This document shows, one piece after another, positions 34,114 through 43,001 of a DNA stretch of 64,000 nt (the first letter of the stretch is position 1; each line of letters begins with the position of its first letter). Location: assembly GCF_014885015.1 (NCBI RefSeq), contig NZ_JABMIJ010000001.1, forward strand, positions 81,787 to 145,786. Direction: 5' to 3'. The notes under the pieces were generated by a model, which was not told the origin of the DNA, ran no database searches, and saw nothing but the letters and a program-made list of their open reading frames with translations. The translations under genes were made by a program, and so were the position numbers. The DNA comes from Spirabiliibacterium falconis. GTDB taxonomy: Bacteria; Pseudomonadota; Gammaproteobacteria; Enterobacterales; Pasteurellaceae.

Positions 34114-34770
34114 TTATTTCAACAAACGGCGTTTAGAATAAAAACGCTGTGAGGCACTTTTGAGTTTGAGAGGATGACGCGTTAGCAGTGGTTGGGCATC
34201 TTCATTTAGGCGAGTCTTTTTATGCCAAAAATGTAAACTGCTGGCAAAAATACCACCACATAAAAACACGATAATGAGTTGGGCATATAGCTGATGAAAG
34301 AGTGAATCAAGTTTCACTGAAGGCGTATGAGTGTATTGGGTATCAAATGTCACGCGTAGGTAGCCTTGCATGCCGTTGTCGTTACTGATCGGCTCGACAA
34401 TTTGCTGCGTACGGTTGTTATCTTGCAGGGATTTTGCACTAAACGTTGTCTCGCCCGCATTGGCAAGAATCGTTCCATTAGTGGCATAAAGTGTTGCATC
34501 AAGCACAAAATCTTGTTGGTAAAATTGTGTTAGGCTGGCATTGAGCGTTTCTTGGTTAGCTTGATTGGTAAGTAGCACAGATAATAAATTTGCCTGTTGA
34601 CGCACGAGCGCATGAGAAAGATGTGATACCTGTGTGTTACCGGCTAATTGTGAGCCGACTTTAAATTGCTTGACCCCATAAAATACCAACGACAAAATCA
34701 CGGCGCACAGGACTATAATGCAGATAAATAGCCCAATTTTGTTCAGTTTTGATCGTGTGAATGTTAACAT
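34114..34770 (-). CDS. ytjB: YtjB/Smp-family membrane protein
   Basis: A 218-residue protein with an N-terminal membrane helix (about residues 12-35), a periplasmic middle part, a second helix near 160-182, and a basic cytoplasmic tail. The segment QQIVEPISNDNGMQGYLRVT matches the conserved core of E. coli YtjB (Smp). In E. coli this gene also stands divergently beside serB, as here. Its function is unknown; a haemolysin-related regulatory role has been suggested for relatives but is unproven. ATG 34768-34770 has AGAGGTG upstream. Confidence 0.85.
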   Translation of the reverse strand: MLTFTRSKLNKIGLFICIIVLCAVILSLVFYGVKQFKVGSQLAGNTQVSHLSHALVRQQANLLSVLLTNQANQETLNASLTQFYQQDFVLDATLYATNGTILANAGETTFSAKSLQDNNRTQQIVEPISNDNGMQGYLRVTFDTQYTHTPSVKLDSLFHQLYAQLIIVFLCGGIFASSLHFWHKKTRLNEDAQPLLTRHPLKLKSASQRFYSKRRLLK

Positions 34771-34871
34771 AGCACCTCTTTTGTGACATTCCCTGTTATC
34801 AGGGGATTGTAACACGAAATTGAATCGGGTAATCTAGATTGAATCGTGCCCGTCGTATTGTGGAGTGAAAA

Positions 34872-35825
34872 ATGCCCAACGTCAATTCGCTAAGTTTAGC
34901 ACAAGCCAACTTATCATACCCTTACTCACTAAATCATCGTAATGAGATGGGAGAAACTTCACCGTTTTCAGTTGTTTATGGAAAGCAACTGACACTTGAG
35001 CAGTTGACCGCACTTTTCGCACATGCACAACATGCAATTATGCTGTGTGATCACTTCACTGTTGGCGAATTTCAGTGCGCCATTGTTCGTGGGCATGGTG
35101 CCCCATCGGATACACAGTTACAACAGTTTTCGCTTGATTTTGCGCCCTTAACGCATATACCTGATATATCAAAACCAGGACTGTTGGTCATGGATATGGA
35201 TTCTACCGCGATTGAGATTGAGTGTATTGATGAAATTGCAAAACTGGCTGGCACAGGGGATGAAGTTTCACAAATCACCGAACGAGCTATGCGTGGTGAG
35301 CTAGATTTTGCACAAAGTTTACGCCAGCGTGTCGCTACGCTGAAAGGTGCGCCCGAATCGCTTTTAGCTAAAGTGCGGTCAACTTTACCGATAATGTCTG
35401 GGTTGGCATTGGTCGTGGAATGGTTGCATACCCACCACTGGCATGCGGCAATTGCCTCGGGTGGATTTACCTATTTTGCGGATTATTTAAAAGATAAATT
35501 TGGCTTGGTGGCGGCAGTATCGAACCAATTTGAGATTGTTGACGGCAAATTGACAGGACAAGTTCAAGGCGATATTGTAGACGCAAATTATAAAGCCAAA
35601 ACATTAATCGCGTTGCGTAAGCAATATAGCATTGCACCAGAGCAAGTGATTGCAATTGGTGATGGTGCGAACGATTTGGCGATGATGGCGCAAGCGGGTG
35701 TTGGAATCGCTTATCATGCGAAGCCTAAGGTGCAACAACAGGCGGACATACAAATCAATTTTTGCGATTTAACCGCACTTTATATTTTGCTACTCGCCAA
35801 GCAACGCATTATGGCACAGGTTTAA
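34872..35825 (+). CDS. serB: Phosphoserine phosphatase
   Basis: Final step of serine synthesis, HAD superfamily. It has 317 residues. The nucleophile motif VMDMDSTAIEIECIDEIA lies near residue 107, motif II Ser in IASGGFTYF near 196, and motif III/IV in IGDGANDLAMMAQAG near 264. The roughly 95-residue N-terminal region corresponds to the ACT-like extension of SerB. Divergent from ytjB and 23 bases upstream of yajQ. Confidence 0.95.
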   Translation: MPNVNSLSLAQANLSYPYSLNHRNEMGETSPFSVVYGKQLTLEQLTALFAHAQHAIMLCDHFTVGEFQCAIVRGHGAPSDTQLQQFSLDFAPLTHIPDISKPGLLVMDMDSTAIEIECIDEIAKLAGTGDEVSQITERAMRGELDFAQSLRQRVATLKGAPESLLAKVRSTLPIMSGLALVVEWLHTHHWHAAIASGGFTYFADYLKDKFGLVAAVSNQFEIVDGKLTGQVQGDIVDANYKAKTLIALRKQYSIAPEQVIAIGDGANDLAMMAQAGVGIAYHAKPKVQQQADIQINFCDLTALYILLLAKQRIMAQV

Positions 35826-35848
35826 TTGAATATAAGTAAGGAGCATTT

Positions 35849-36340
35849 ATGCCATCATTTGACATCGTTTCAGAAGTGACTGCCCACGAAATAAAAAATG
35901 CGGTCGATAATGCCAATCGAGATCTTGGAAACCGTTGGGATTTTAAAAATGTAGAGGCATCTATCAGCTTGAACGAAAAAGATCTGCTGATTAAAGTGAG
36001 CAGTGAATCGGATTTCCAAGTGGAGCAGTTGCTGGATATTTTGCGTAATGCCATGATGAAACGGGGAATTGAGCAAGCCAGTCTTGATGTGAGTGAAAAC
36101 CTTGAACATAGCGGTAAAATTTACAGTAAAGATGTGAAAGTAAAGCAAGGTATTGAATCTGATATGGCAAAAAAATTGACCAAATTGATTAAAGATGCCA
36201 AATTAAAAGTACAAACCCAAATTCAAGGAGATCAAGTGCGGGTGAGTGGTAAATCACGCGATGATCTGCAAGCCGTGATCCAATTGGTAAAAAACGCCGA
36301 GCTTGGGCAGCCATTTCAATTCAATAATTTCCGTGATTAG
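35849..36340 (+). CDS. yajQ: YajQ-family nucleotide-binding protein
   Basis: A 163-residue protein starting [20 protein letters not shown], the family hallmark, and holding two RRM-like alpha-beta repeats. [18 protein letters not shown] and [21 protein letters not shown] are conserved. YajQ homologues bind nucleotides, and a Xanthomonas relative is a cyclic-di-GMP effector; the role here is unknown. It stands between serB and the small Cys-rich ORF with 8 bases to the latter, so those two are probably translated from one mRNA. Confidence 0.95.
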   Translation: MPSFDIVSEVTAHEIKNAVDNANRDLGNRWDFKNVEASISLNEKDLLIKVSSESDFQVEQLLDILRNAMMKRGIEQASLDVSENLEHSGKIYSKDVKVKQGIESDMAKKLTKLIKDAKLKVQTQIQGDQVRVSGKSRDDLQAVIQLVKNAELGQPFQFNNFRD

Positions 36341-36348
36341 GAGTGCGT

Positions 36349-36513
36349 ATGGGAAATACAGGGGAAAAAAGGGGCATTTTGCGTCGTCTGTTAGACAAAT
36401 ATAATGAATTGTGCCGCGATCTTAACGTGGATAATGGGGGATGCCGTCGCTGTGTGCCAGTGATTAAGCAAGATCCCGAACCTGTGAAAAAAACGCAAAC
36501 AGAAAAAAACTAA
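36349..36513 (+). CDS. Small cysteine-containing conserved protein (54 aa)
   Basis: A short ORF (ATG 36349, TAA 36511-36513) starting eight bases after yajQ, with GGAG upstream. The product is basic and ends in a Lys/Thr-rich tail. Cysteines lie at 22, 32 and 35 in LCRDLNVDNGGCRRCVPV. I recall a small uncharacterised protein beside yajQ in other Pasteurellaceae, but I cannot verify this. It is not YbdD, the usual partner of CstA: the YbdD motifs are missing and it lies upstream. Three nearby Cys could bind a metal or disulfide; function unknown. The stop overlaps an uptake-signal terminator. Confidence 0.7.
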   Translation: MGNTGEKRGILRRLLDKYNELCRDLNVDNGGCRRCVPVIKQDPEPVKKTQTEKN

Positions 36514-36537
36514 AGTGCGGTCAACCGCACTTTTTTA
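36512..36537 (+). terminator. Uptake-signal terminator after yajQ and the small ORF
   Basis: AAAGTGCGGT, CA, ACCGCACTTT followed by a T run. Confidence 0.85.
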
Positions 36538-36567
36538 TGGCAAATTATCGGCGAGATAAAAGAAAAA

Positions 36568-36583
36568 TGTGTGTTAGCTCACA
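36568..36583. promoter_or_regulatory. CRP-binding site upstream of cstA
   Basis: TGTGTGTTAGCTCACA matches TGTGA-N6-TCACA with one mismatch and is flanked by A and T runs that extend the symmetry. It is centred about 110 bases before the cstA start. E. coli cstA is CRP-dependent. Confidence 0.7.
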
Positions 36584-36684
36584 TTTTTAGTATTTGAGTT
36601 TAGCATATTTGTTTACATCTATTTTACAGAAAAAAATTTCTGTTAAAATTCTTGCGATTTTCCCTTTTCTTAGAGGTCTATATT

Positions 36685-38166
36685 ATGTTGTGGTTTTTAT
36701 GCTGTCTTGGCTTATTGCTAGCAGGATATTTTATTTATGGCTCGATTGTTGAGCGTATTTTCAAAATTAATCCAAAACGGGAAACACCGGCACACCAATT
36801 ACGTGATGGCGTGGACTATGTGCCGATGTCAAAACGGAAAATTTGGTTAATTCAGTTGTTGAATATCGCAGGTACAGGTCCGATTTTTGGTCCCATTTTA
36901 GGGGCTCTTTATGGACCTGTTGCGATGGTGTGGATTGTATTCGGCTGTATTTTTGCAGGTGCGGTGCACGATTATTTCAGTGGTATGTTAAGCGTTCGTA
37001 ATGGCGGATCGTCAGTGCCTAATTTATCGGGTAAGTATTTAGGGCGTCCTGTAAAACACTTCATGAATATCTTGGCATTATTGTTGCTCGTATTGGTGGG
37101 CGTGGTATTTGTGGTCAGTCCAGCCGCACTTTTAACTAATATCACACAAGATAATTACGGTGCCAGTGCAGGTTGGGCGCAGCCACAAGTGCTTATGATT
37201 TGGACCGCGATCATTTTTGTGTATTACATTATCGCCACGTTAGTGCCAATTGATAAAATCATTGGGCGTGTGTATCCGTTGTTTGGTGCATTATTGCTAT
37301 TTATGTCATTCGGCATGTTTTTTGCGCTGATGTTTGAAGATAAGTCTCTATTCCATTCTGTTGGAGGCATGAGTTTTGATAAAATTTTCCAAAACTTTTC
37401 GCCAAAAGATTTACCAATTTGGCCTTTATTGTTTGTAACAATTGCTTGTGGTGCTGTTTCAGGCTTCCATGCAACGCAATCACCGTTGATGGCTCGTTGT
37501 ATGGAAAATGAAAAAGAAGGGCGTTTTGTATTCTACGGTGCGATGATTGGCGAAGGAGTTATTGCATTAATCTGGTGTTCGGTCGGATTGACATTCTATG
37601 ATAGCCCTGCACTTATGCAACAAGCTATTGATGCAGGCACACCAGCGAAAGTTGTGTATGATTCTGCAACGCATATGTTGGGCATGTTTGGTGGCTTGTT
37701 AGCGGTGCTTGGCGTGGTGGTATTGCCAATTACCTCTGGGGATACATCATTCCGTGCAGCACGGTTAATCATCGCTGAATTCTTCAAACTGGATCAGCGT
37801 AACATCATTAAACGTTTAATTATCGCTATTCCTCTGTTCGTGATTGGTTTCATCATCAGTAAAGTGGATTTTGGTGTGATTTGGCGTTATTTTGGTTGGG
37901 CAAACCAAACCACGGCTATGGTGATGCTATGGACGGCGGGTGCTTATCTCTATCGTTACGGTAAATTCCACTGGATTTGCACCATCCCAGCTATCTTTAT
38001 GACTATGGTTAGTGCAACATATCTTGCTTATGCACCGATTGGCTTCCATTTGCCGTATGATATTGCCGTATGGGTAGGGCTTGCGTTAACTGTAGCGGCT
38101 GTTTTATGTTTCTTCTTCCTTTTAAAACCGATTGCTAAAGGCGATCCCGATTCAGAAGTGGCATAA
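36685..38166 (+). CDS. cstA: CstA-family carbon starvation / peptide-pyruvate transporter
   Basis: Inner-membrane transporter of the CstA family, induced at carbon starvation and implicated in pyruvate and peptide uptake. It has 493 residues, the short form (E. coli CstA 701), with about 13 hydrophobic helices. Signatures: GTGPIFGPILGALYGP near 68, GAVHDYFSGMLSVRNGGSS near 101 and SGFHATQSPLMARC near 252. I start at ATG 36685 with AGAGG upstream; the open frame upstream begins only with TTG. It ends with a GC hairpin terminator. No ybdD-like partner follows. Confidence 0.92.
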   Translation: MLWFLCCLGLLLAGYFIYGSIVERIFKINPKRETPAHQLRDGVDYVPMSKRKIWLIQLLNIAGTGPIFGPILGALYGPVAMVWIVFGCIFAGAVHDYFSGMLSVRNGGSSVPNLSGKYLGRPVKHFMNILALLLLVLVGVVFVVSPAALLTNITQDNYGASAGWAQPQVLMIWTAIIFVYYIIATLVPIDKIIGRVYPLFGALLLFMSFGMFFALMFEDKSLFHSVGGMSFDKIFQNFSPKDLPIWPLLFVTIACGAVSGFHATQSPLMARCMENEKEGRFVFYGAMIGEGVIALIWCSVGLTFYDSPALMQQAIDAGTPAKVVYDSATHMLGMFGGLLAVLGVVVLPITSGDTSFRAARLIIAEFFKLDQRNIIKRLIIAIPLFVIGFIISKVDFGVIWRYFGWANQTTAMVMLWTAGAYLYRYGKFHWICTIPAIFMTMVSATYLAYAPIGFHLPYDIAVWVGLALTVAAVLCFFFLLKPIAKGDPDSEVA

Positions 38167-38180
38167 ATGTAAGTATTGAT

Positions 38181-38206
38181 AAAGGCTGCGAAATGCAGCC
38201 TTTTTT
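38181..38206 (+). terminator. Intrinsic terminator after cstA
   Basis: AAAGGCTGC / GCAGCCTTT stem with a GAAAT loop and T run; one of few terminators here not built from uptake signals. Confidence 0.9.
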
Positions 38207-38263
38207 CGTTAAAGTGTGTGAAAAGTGTTGTAATTTCTTATAACTACTTGTACATTATCCAAA

Positions 38264-38336
38264 TTAGTCGGGGTGCAATTGATTGCTGAGATGATACCCG
38301 TGAACCTGATACAGTTAACACTGACGTAGGAAACTA
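38264..38336 (+). promoter_or_regulatory. TPP (THI-box) riboswitch
   Basis: Shows the conserved elements of the thiamine pyrophosphate aptamer in order: GGGGTGC (38270-38276), CTGAGATGATACCCGTGAACC (split here as CTGAGA then ACCCGTGAACC, about 38286-38306), CTGATACAGTTAACACTGACG and GTAGGAAACT. It lies 144 bases upstream of thiD, so thiDE is expected to fall when TPP is plentiful. The start codon of a 22-codon ORF lies just past its 3' end. Confidence 0.95.
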
Positions 38337-38339
38337 ACT

Positions 38340-38408
38340 ATGCACACAATATTCTTTTCTCTCAACTATTTCGCTATTTATTCTTATACGACACCCCGTT
38401 ACCGTTAA
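38340..38408 (+). CDS. Possible 22-aa leader ORF after the TPP riboswitch
   Basis: ATG 38340 opens a 22-codon frame (MHTIFFSLNYFAIYSY then TTPRYR) ending at TAA 38406-38408. AGGA of the aptamer 3' strand lies at suitable distance as a ribosome-binding site, so ligand binding could hide it. It may be a translated leader, the remnant of a lost first gene of the operon, or chance. I do not recognise the peptide. Confidence 0.3.
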   Translation: MHTIFFSLNYFAIYSYTTPRYR

Positions 38409-38480
38409 CTTTTCGTTATTCATTTTCACGAGTTACAACCGCACTTTTATATTCTAATTTCACCTAAAAGGAGACAGTCG

Positions 38481-39305
38481 ATGTTAAATAGCGTTAAACA
38501 AGCGTTAACCGTTGCAGGATCAGATAGCGGCGGCGGTGCGGGTATTCAAGCCGATTTGAAAACGTTTCAAATGCGTCATGTATTTGGTATGAGTGTTGTT
38601 ACTGCGGTAACGGCACAAAATAGTCAAGGGGTGCATGCCATTCATTCAATCCCAATTGAAATGGTGTTAGCACAATTGAATGCCATCGCAGACGATTTTA
38701 CCCCAAGTGCGGTGAAAGTCGGTATGTTGGGTACACAGCCTGTGATTGAGTGTGTGGCAGAAAAATTGTCTTGTTATCGTTTCGGACCAATTGTCGTTGA
38801 CCCTGTAATGATTGCTAAAGGCGGATCTCGGCTTTTAGATAAAAGTGCGGTCAGTGCCCTTAGTTCGTTACTGGTGCCATTATCTGATGTTATCACGCCA
38901 AATTTACCAGAGACGAAAGCCCTCACGGGAATGGATGTTGTAGATAAGCTCAGTGCCACTAAAGCTGCCCTAATTTTGCAATCTATGGGGGCAAAAACGG
39001 TGGTGATTAAAGGAGGGCATAGTGAGAATAGCAAAAGCACATTGTGCTGTGATTGGGTATTTACCGAGACGAGTGATTTTGTACTAGAAAGCCCTAGAAT
39101 GATAACGCGCCACACACACGGCACGGGCTGTACATTTTCGGCGTGTATTGCCGCAGAGCTTGCGAAAGGTGAGGGGATGGAGCACGCTATTCGTACTGCT
39201 AAAGCGTTCATCACTGCCGCCATTAGTCACCCGTTAAATATTGGCAAAGGGCACGGTCCGACCAATCATTGGGCTCATGCACTACAAACTGGGAAAATAA
39301 AATGA
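38481..39305 (+). CDS. thiD: Hydroxymethylpyrimidine / phosphomethylpyrimidine kinase
   Basis: Phosphorylates HMP and HMP-P in thiamine synthesis or salvage. It has 274 residues, ribokinase-like fold. N-terminal TVAGSDSGGGAGIQADLKTF, VVDPVMIAKGG near 113, LPETKALTG near 150, and the C-terminal anion hole HTHGTGCTFSACIAAEL near 212 with the catalytic Cys. GGAGA precedes ATG 38481. Its TGA overlaps the thiE ATG (ATGA). No thiM lies between the riboswitch and thiD, although in H. influenzae the order is thiM-thiD-thiE. Confidence 0.96.
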   Translation: MLNSVKQALTVAGSDSGGGAGIQADLKTFQMRHVFGMSVVTAVTAQNSQGVHAIHSIPIEMVLAQLNAIADDFTPSAVKVGMLGTQPVIECVAEKLSCYRFGPIVVDPVMIAKGGSRLLDKSAVSALSSLLVPLSDVITPNLPETKALTGMDVVDKLSATKAALILQSMGAKTVVIKGGHSENSKSTLCCDWVFTETSDFVLESPRMITRHTHGTGCTFSACIAAELAKGEGMEHAIRTAKAFITAAISHPLNIGKGHGPTNHWAHALQTGKIK

Positions 39306-39955
39306 AAGTGCGGTCAATATTACGTTGCTATTGGATTGCAGGCAGTCAAGATTTTAATTCGGCAACCAATCGCCCACAGGCTCTGCTGACGTGTCTTGAG
39401 CAAGCGTTAAAGTGCGGTATAACGTGCTATCAATTTCGAGAAAAAGGGGCTGGGGCATTATGTGATCGCACTCAAATTAAACAACTTGCAATTGCAGCAC
39501 AACAGCGTTGTCGTGCGTATAATGTGCCCTTTTTTATTAATGATGATCTTGAGTTGGCGCTTGAGTTGCACGCCGATGGTATTCACGTTGGACAAGATGA
39601 TACGCCTATTTTAGAGCTGATTGAACGGGTAAATGGGCAAATGCTGATCGGACTTTCTACGCATAATCTTGCACAATTCCAAGCGGCTGATGCGATTGAA
39701 GGCATCGATTATTGCGGTTTTGGCCCTATTTTTCCCACACTATCCAAACCCGATGCTGACCCCGCAATTGGGATAGCAGCAATCCAACAGGTGCGTCAAG
39801 CTAATTTGTGTAAGCCGATGGTGGCAATTGGTGGCATTACCGTGGAAAATGCAAGTGCGGTGCGACGCACTGGTGCAGACGGTATTGCGGTGATTTCAGC
39901 CATTACGCAAAGCCGTAATCTTCCTCAAACAATAACGCAGTTATTAACAATTTGA
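39302..39955 (+). CDS. thiE: Thiamine-phosphate synthase
   Basis: Joins HMP-PP and thiazole phosphate to thiamine phosphate. It has 217 residues, TIM barrel. Signatures: YQFREKGAG near 43, FFINDDLELALELHADGIHVGQDD near 78, IGLSTHNLAQ near 117, YCGFGPIFPT near 137 and AIGGITVENA near 177. I use ATG 39302, coupled to the thiD stop; codons 2-4 are part of an uptake signal (AAA GTG CGG). The frame is open further upstream inside thiD. Confidence 0.95.
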   Translation: MKVRSILRCYWIAGSQDFNSATNRPQALLTCLEQALKCGITCYQFREKGAGALCDRTQIKQLAIAAQQRCRAYNVPFFINDDLELALELHADGIHVGQDDTPILELIERVNGQMLIGLSTHNLAQFQAADAIEGIDYCGFGPIFPTLSKPDADPAIGIAAIQQVRQANLCKPMVAIGGITVENASAVRRTGADGIAVISAITQSRNLPQTITQLLTI

Positions 39956-39972
39956 GGCTATTTTTCAGCACA

Positions 39973-39989
39973 TATTACAGTGTGTAATA
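39973..39989. promoter_or_regulatory. 17-bp perfect inverted repeat upstream of the siderophore receptor
   Basis: TATTACA, GTG, TGTAATA. No T run follows, so it is more like an operator than a terminator. The binding protein is unknown. Confidence 0.4.
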
Positions 39990-40007
39990 GCATTTATTTT
40001 ATGCAAA

Positions 40008-40022
40008 TAAAAATTGTTATCA
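40008..40022. promoter_or_regulatory. Fur-box-like sequence before the receptor gene
   Basis: On the minus strand TGATAACAATTTTTA matches the 7-1-7 Fur consensus (TGATAATnATTATCA) at 11 of 14 positions. It lies about 52 bases upstream of the receptor start. Position and neighbours support iron repression. Confidence 0.5.
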
Positions 40023-40073
40023 ATAGTATTTAATGTTATGATTTCGTTACTTTTTAATGTGAGGAGAAATCAG

Positions 40074-42184
40074 ATGCCATATTCAAAACTTACGCTTGCG
40101 GTTTTAGTCGCATTATCGTCTAGTGCCGTTTATGCTAACGCAGCAAGCAAGCAAGCAAGCAAGCAAGCGAAGCGTTAGATACCGTTGTTGTTACCGCAGC
40201 AGGTACATCACAAGATTTTAAAGATGCACCCGCCAGTATCAGTGTGATTAACCAAAAAACGCTTGAAACAACACCTGTGAGTAATATTGCAGATGCGGTG
40301 CAGTTTGTGCCTGGGGTTGCAATCGGTGGCTCTAATGTTAACAGAGAAGATATTGCGATTCGGGGATTGCCAGGTGATTATACGTTATTGATGACCGATG
40401 GTCGTCGTCAAAATACACGAGAATCTCGCCCAAATGGTAACGGTGGTTTTGAATTTGGCTTTTTGCCGCCTGTTGGAGCGATTGAACGTATTGAAGTGAT
40501 TCGTGGACCAATGTCATCACTTTATGGCTCTGATGCGATGGGTGGTGTGGTGAATGTGATCACCAAACCTGTTACTGATCAATGGACAGGTGCATTGTCA
40601 CTCGGCGGTATCGCACGTCAGGGGCAAGATGGTGAGGAAGGACAAGGCAGTTTCTTTGTATCTGGACCATTAATTGCGAATACGCTAGGCATTCAAGTTT
40701 ATGGTGGCGGCAATTTACGCCAAGAAGATCATGTCGAAGGTGGTGCTAACAAGAATAAAAATGGCAACCTCACATCAAAATTAGTGTTTACACCAAATGA
40801 AAATCATAAATTTGAGTTTGAAGCAGGGCGTGCTCGCCAAGAGAAAACGGCAACACCAGGGGAATCCTTGGCATTAACCACAAATCGTGGCGGCTCTATT
40901 ACAAATAATGTGCAAAATATTACGAAAGCAACACGTAATCATTGGGCATTGAGTCATTTTGGAACATGGGGCGAAACATTACGTTCTGAGCTCAGTTTGT
41001 ATCAAGAAAAAGCAAAACGTGAAGTCTGGAATGCGAGACTCAATGATTATGATAGCCGTCGTCCACAAATTACCAATACAGTTTTTGACGCTAAGTTTAT
41101 GTTGCCACTGAGCTCCCACTTTTTCGTTTTTGGTGGGCAGTATCAGCACGCCAAATTAAATGACGACAGCGTTGAGCGTGTTGTAACGAGAACCAATCCG
41201 AAAACAGGCAAACCTGTCAGTCGAGCGGTATTTGTTGGTACAGAAGAGAAAGTGACGCAGAAAGCACTCTTTTTGGAAGATGAAATTAACTTAACTCAAG
41301 ACCTGCTACTCACTCTTGGGGTACGCATGGACAGTCATAAAAAATACGGCACACATTGGAATCCTCGTGCGTATTTAGTTTATCACATCAACCCTGAGTG
41401 GACTGTAAAAGGTGGGGTTGCGAAAGCATTCCGCGCACCAACTATTCGTGAGATCAGTCAAGGTTATGTTACATCAACCCAAAGTGGTGCGGGGGTAATC
41501 TACGGTAACCCTGACTTGAAACCTGAAACCAGTTGGAACCAAGAAATTGGTTTTGCGTATAATCATGCCAATGGCTGGCAAGTGAGTGCAACCTTATTTA
41601 ATACCGAATTTAAAAATAAATTAATTAGTTATCAACGCTTTAATGCACAAGGAAAACCAGTCAAAGATGCATTAACTGGGGCTAATTTATATGAGTTTGG
41701 TAACGTTGGGCGTGCTAATGTGCGCGGATTAGAGCTTGCGACGCATATTCCACTCGCTGAAAAATGGAGTGCCGATGTGAACTATACTTATCAGCATTCT
41801 AAACGTAAAGAGGATAAATTGCAGGGCTCAAAATTTGATTATAACGGCTTCCCACTAACAAACACACCAAAACATCAGCTTAATGCTAAAGTTGACTGGC
41901 AAGTGACACCAGCGTTGAGTGCATTTGGACGCTATAATTATGTGGGTAAACGCATTTGGGCGGATCAACGCACGGGCTATAGCAAAGGTCCTGCACGTTA
42001 TGCGAATGCGTACAGCACGTTTGATTTAGGGGCGAATTACCAGCTCAGCAAAAATGTGCTATTTAACGTTGCTGTGTTGAATATTGCCAACGAACGTGGT
42101 GATAAAATTGATGCAGATAATGGCGGAAACTGGTCTGTTGTCGATGGTCGTCGCTATTGGGCAAATGTGAACATCAGTTTCTAA
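40074..42184 (+). pseudogene. Phase-variable TonB-dependent siderophore receptor (phase OFF here)
   Basis: Outer-membrane receptor of the FepA/IrgA/CfrA type, likely for catecholate siderophores. From ATG 40074 (GAGGAG upstream) a signal peptide MPYSKLTLAVLVALSSSAVY is read, then GCAA repeats, and the frame ends at TAG 40176-40178. The receptor proper continues in another frame: TonB-box-like ALDTVVVTAAG, plug domain with IRGLPGDYTLLMTDGRR and RGPMSSLYGSDAMGGVVNVI, then barrel with FRAPTIREISQGY and YGNPDLKPETSW, ending in aromatic F (VNISF). One more repeat would give an unbroken 704-residue protein. A GTG-started fragment (40244) lacks a signal peptide. Contingency gene rather than decayed gene, as the barrel frame is intact. 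Confidence 0.85.
40143..40168 (+). repeat. Tetranucleotide repeat (GCAA)6, phase-variation tract
   Basis: Six full GCAA units plus GC, in the codons just after the signal peptide. With six units the receptor is out of frame; with 4, 7 or 10 units it is in frame (encoding Ala-Ser-Lys-Gln repeats). H. influenzae haemoglobin receptors are switched by tetranucleotide tracts in the same way. Confidence 0.9.
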
Positions 42185-42185
42185 T

Positions 42186-43001
42186 ATGCCTATCGTGTAT
42201 GCGATTGTATTCGTGATGAGTTTATTCACACATAGTCTATCCCTTGCCAACCCAGCGTTGGTAAGGGATTACCATATTGAGCATATTGACCGCACGTTTG
42301 ATGGCAAACACTATCGCCTATTTATTGCTACCCCAAAAGTGCGGTTCAATCAAACCGCACTTTATCTTTTAGACGCCAATGTGCATTTACCCAAAGCCCT
42401 CAATGAGATTGATTACAGCAAGCCGCTACCAATGCTTGTTGGCATTGGTTATGTTGGTGAGGCACGTTATTTTGTGCCTGAACGCACGCGTGATTACACG
42501 CCGCCAGCACAAGGCGAGGCATTTCGTGATGGCGGTGGTAGTGCACAATTTTTAGCGTTTATTGAAACAGATGTGAAGCCCTATATCCAGCGGCATTATG
42601 ATGTGCAGAAAAGTCTTTTTTTTGGGCACTCATTTGGGGGATTGTTTGGGCTTTATGCTATGACACAACATAGCCATCTCTTTGAGGGATATATCTTGGC
42701 GAGTCCATCGTTATGGTGGGGAGAAAGCCAATGGCTGATGCCTTACTGGCACGACTTGCCAAAACCGCACTTTGTTGTGTTCACACTAGGTGAGTTTGAG
42801 GCACATCCCATGCGGGATCCAACCATTGATAAAGCGCGTTTAGCACGTATTGAAGCACGCAGAGCAGGGTTGAAAGTTGAGCAAGTCGCAAAGGAATTTC
42901 AGCGACAAGGGGTAAAAAGCGAGTTTGTGTTATTACCGAAGGTTAATCATGGGGCGGCAATTTCGCCTGCGTTACATATCGCACTGCAGTACGCGCAATA
43001 G
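42186..43001 (+). CDS. Periplasmic siderophore esterase-like alpha/beta hydrolase (IroE type)
   Basis: A 271-residue protein starting one base after the receptor stop, so it shares its mRNA. A hydrophobic N-terminal segment ending near SLSLANP suggests export to the periplasm. The nucleophile elbow GHSFGG lies near residue 146, and a His in KVNHGAA near 257 can complete the triad. The esterase-D/Fes-like fold and place in the locus resemble IroE, which hydrolyses enterobactin or salmochelin trilactone in the periplasm. Its translation may depend on the phase of the receptor gene. Substrate inferred, not shown. Confidence 0.8.
   Translation: MPIVYAIVFVMSLFTHSLSLANPALVRDYHIEHIDRTFDGKHYRLFIATPKVRFNQTALYLLDANVHLPKALNEIDYSKPLPMLVGIGYVGEARYFVPERTRDYTPPAQGEAFRDGGGSAQFLAFIETDVKPYIQRHYDVQKSLFFGHSFGGLFGLYAMTQHSHLFEGYILASPSLWWGESQWLMPYWHDLPKPHFVVFTLGEFEAHPMRDPTIDKARLARIEARRAGLKVEQVAKEFQRQGVKSEFVLLPKVNHGAAISPALHIALQYAQ

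Noticed and set aside
40244..42184. Receptor as a normal gene starting at GTG 40244
   Set aside because: This start drops the signal peptide and TonB box; the upstream ATG, signal peptide and repeat tract explain the locus better.
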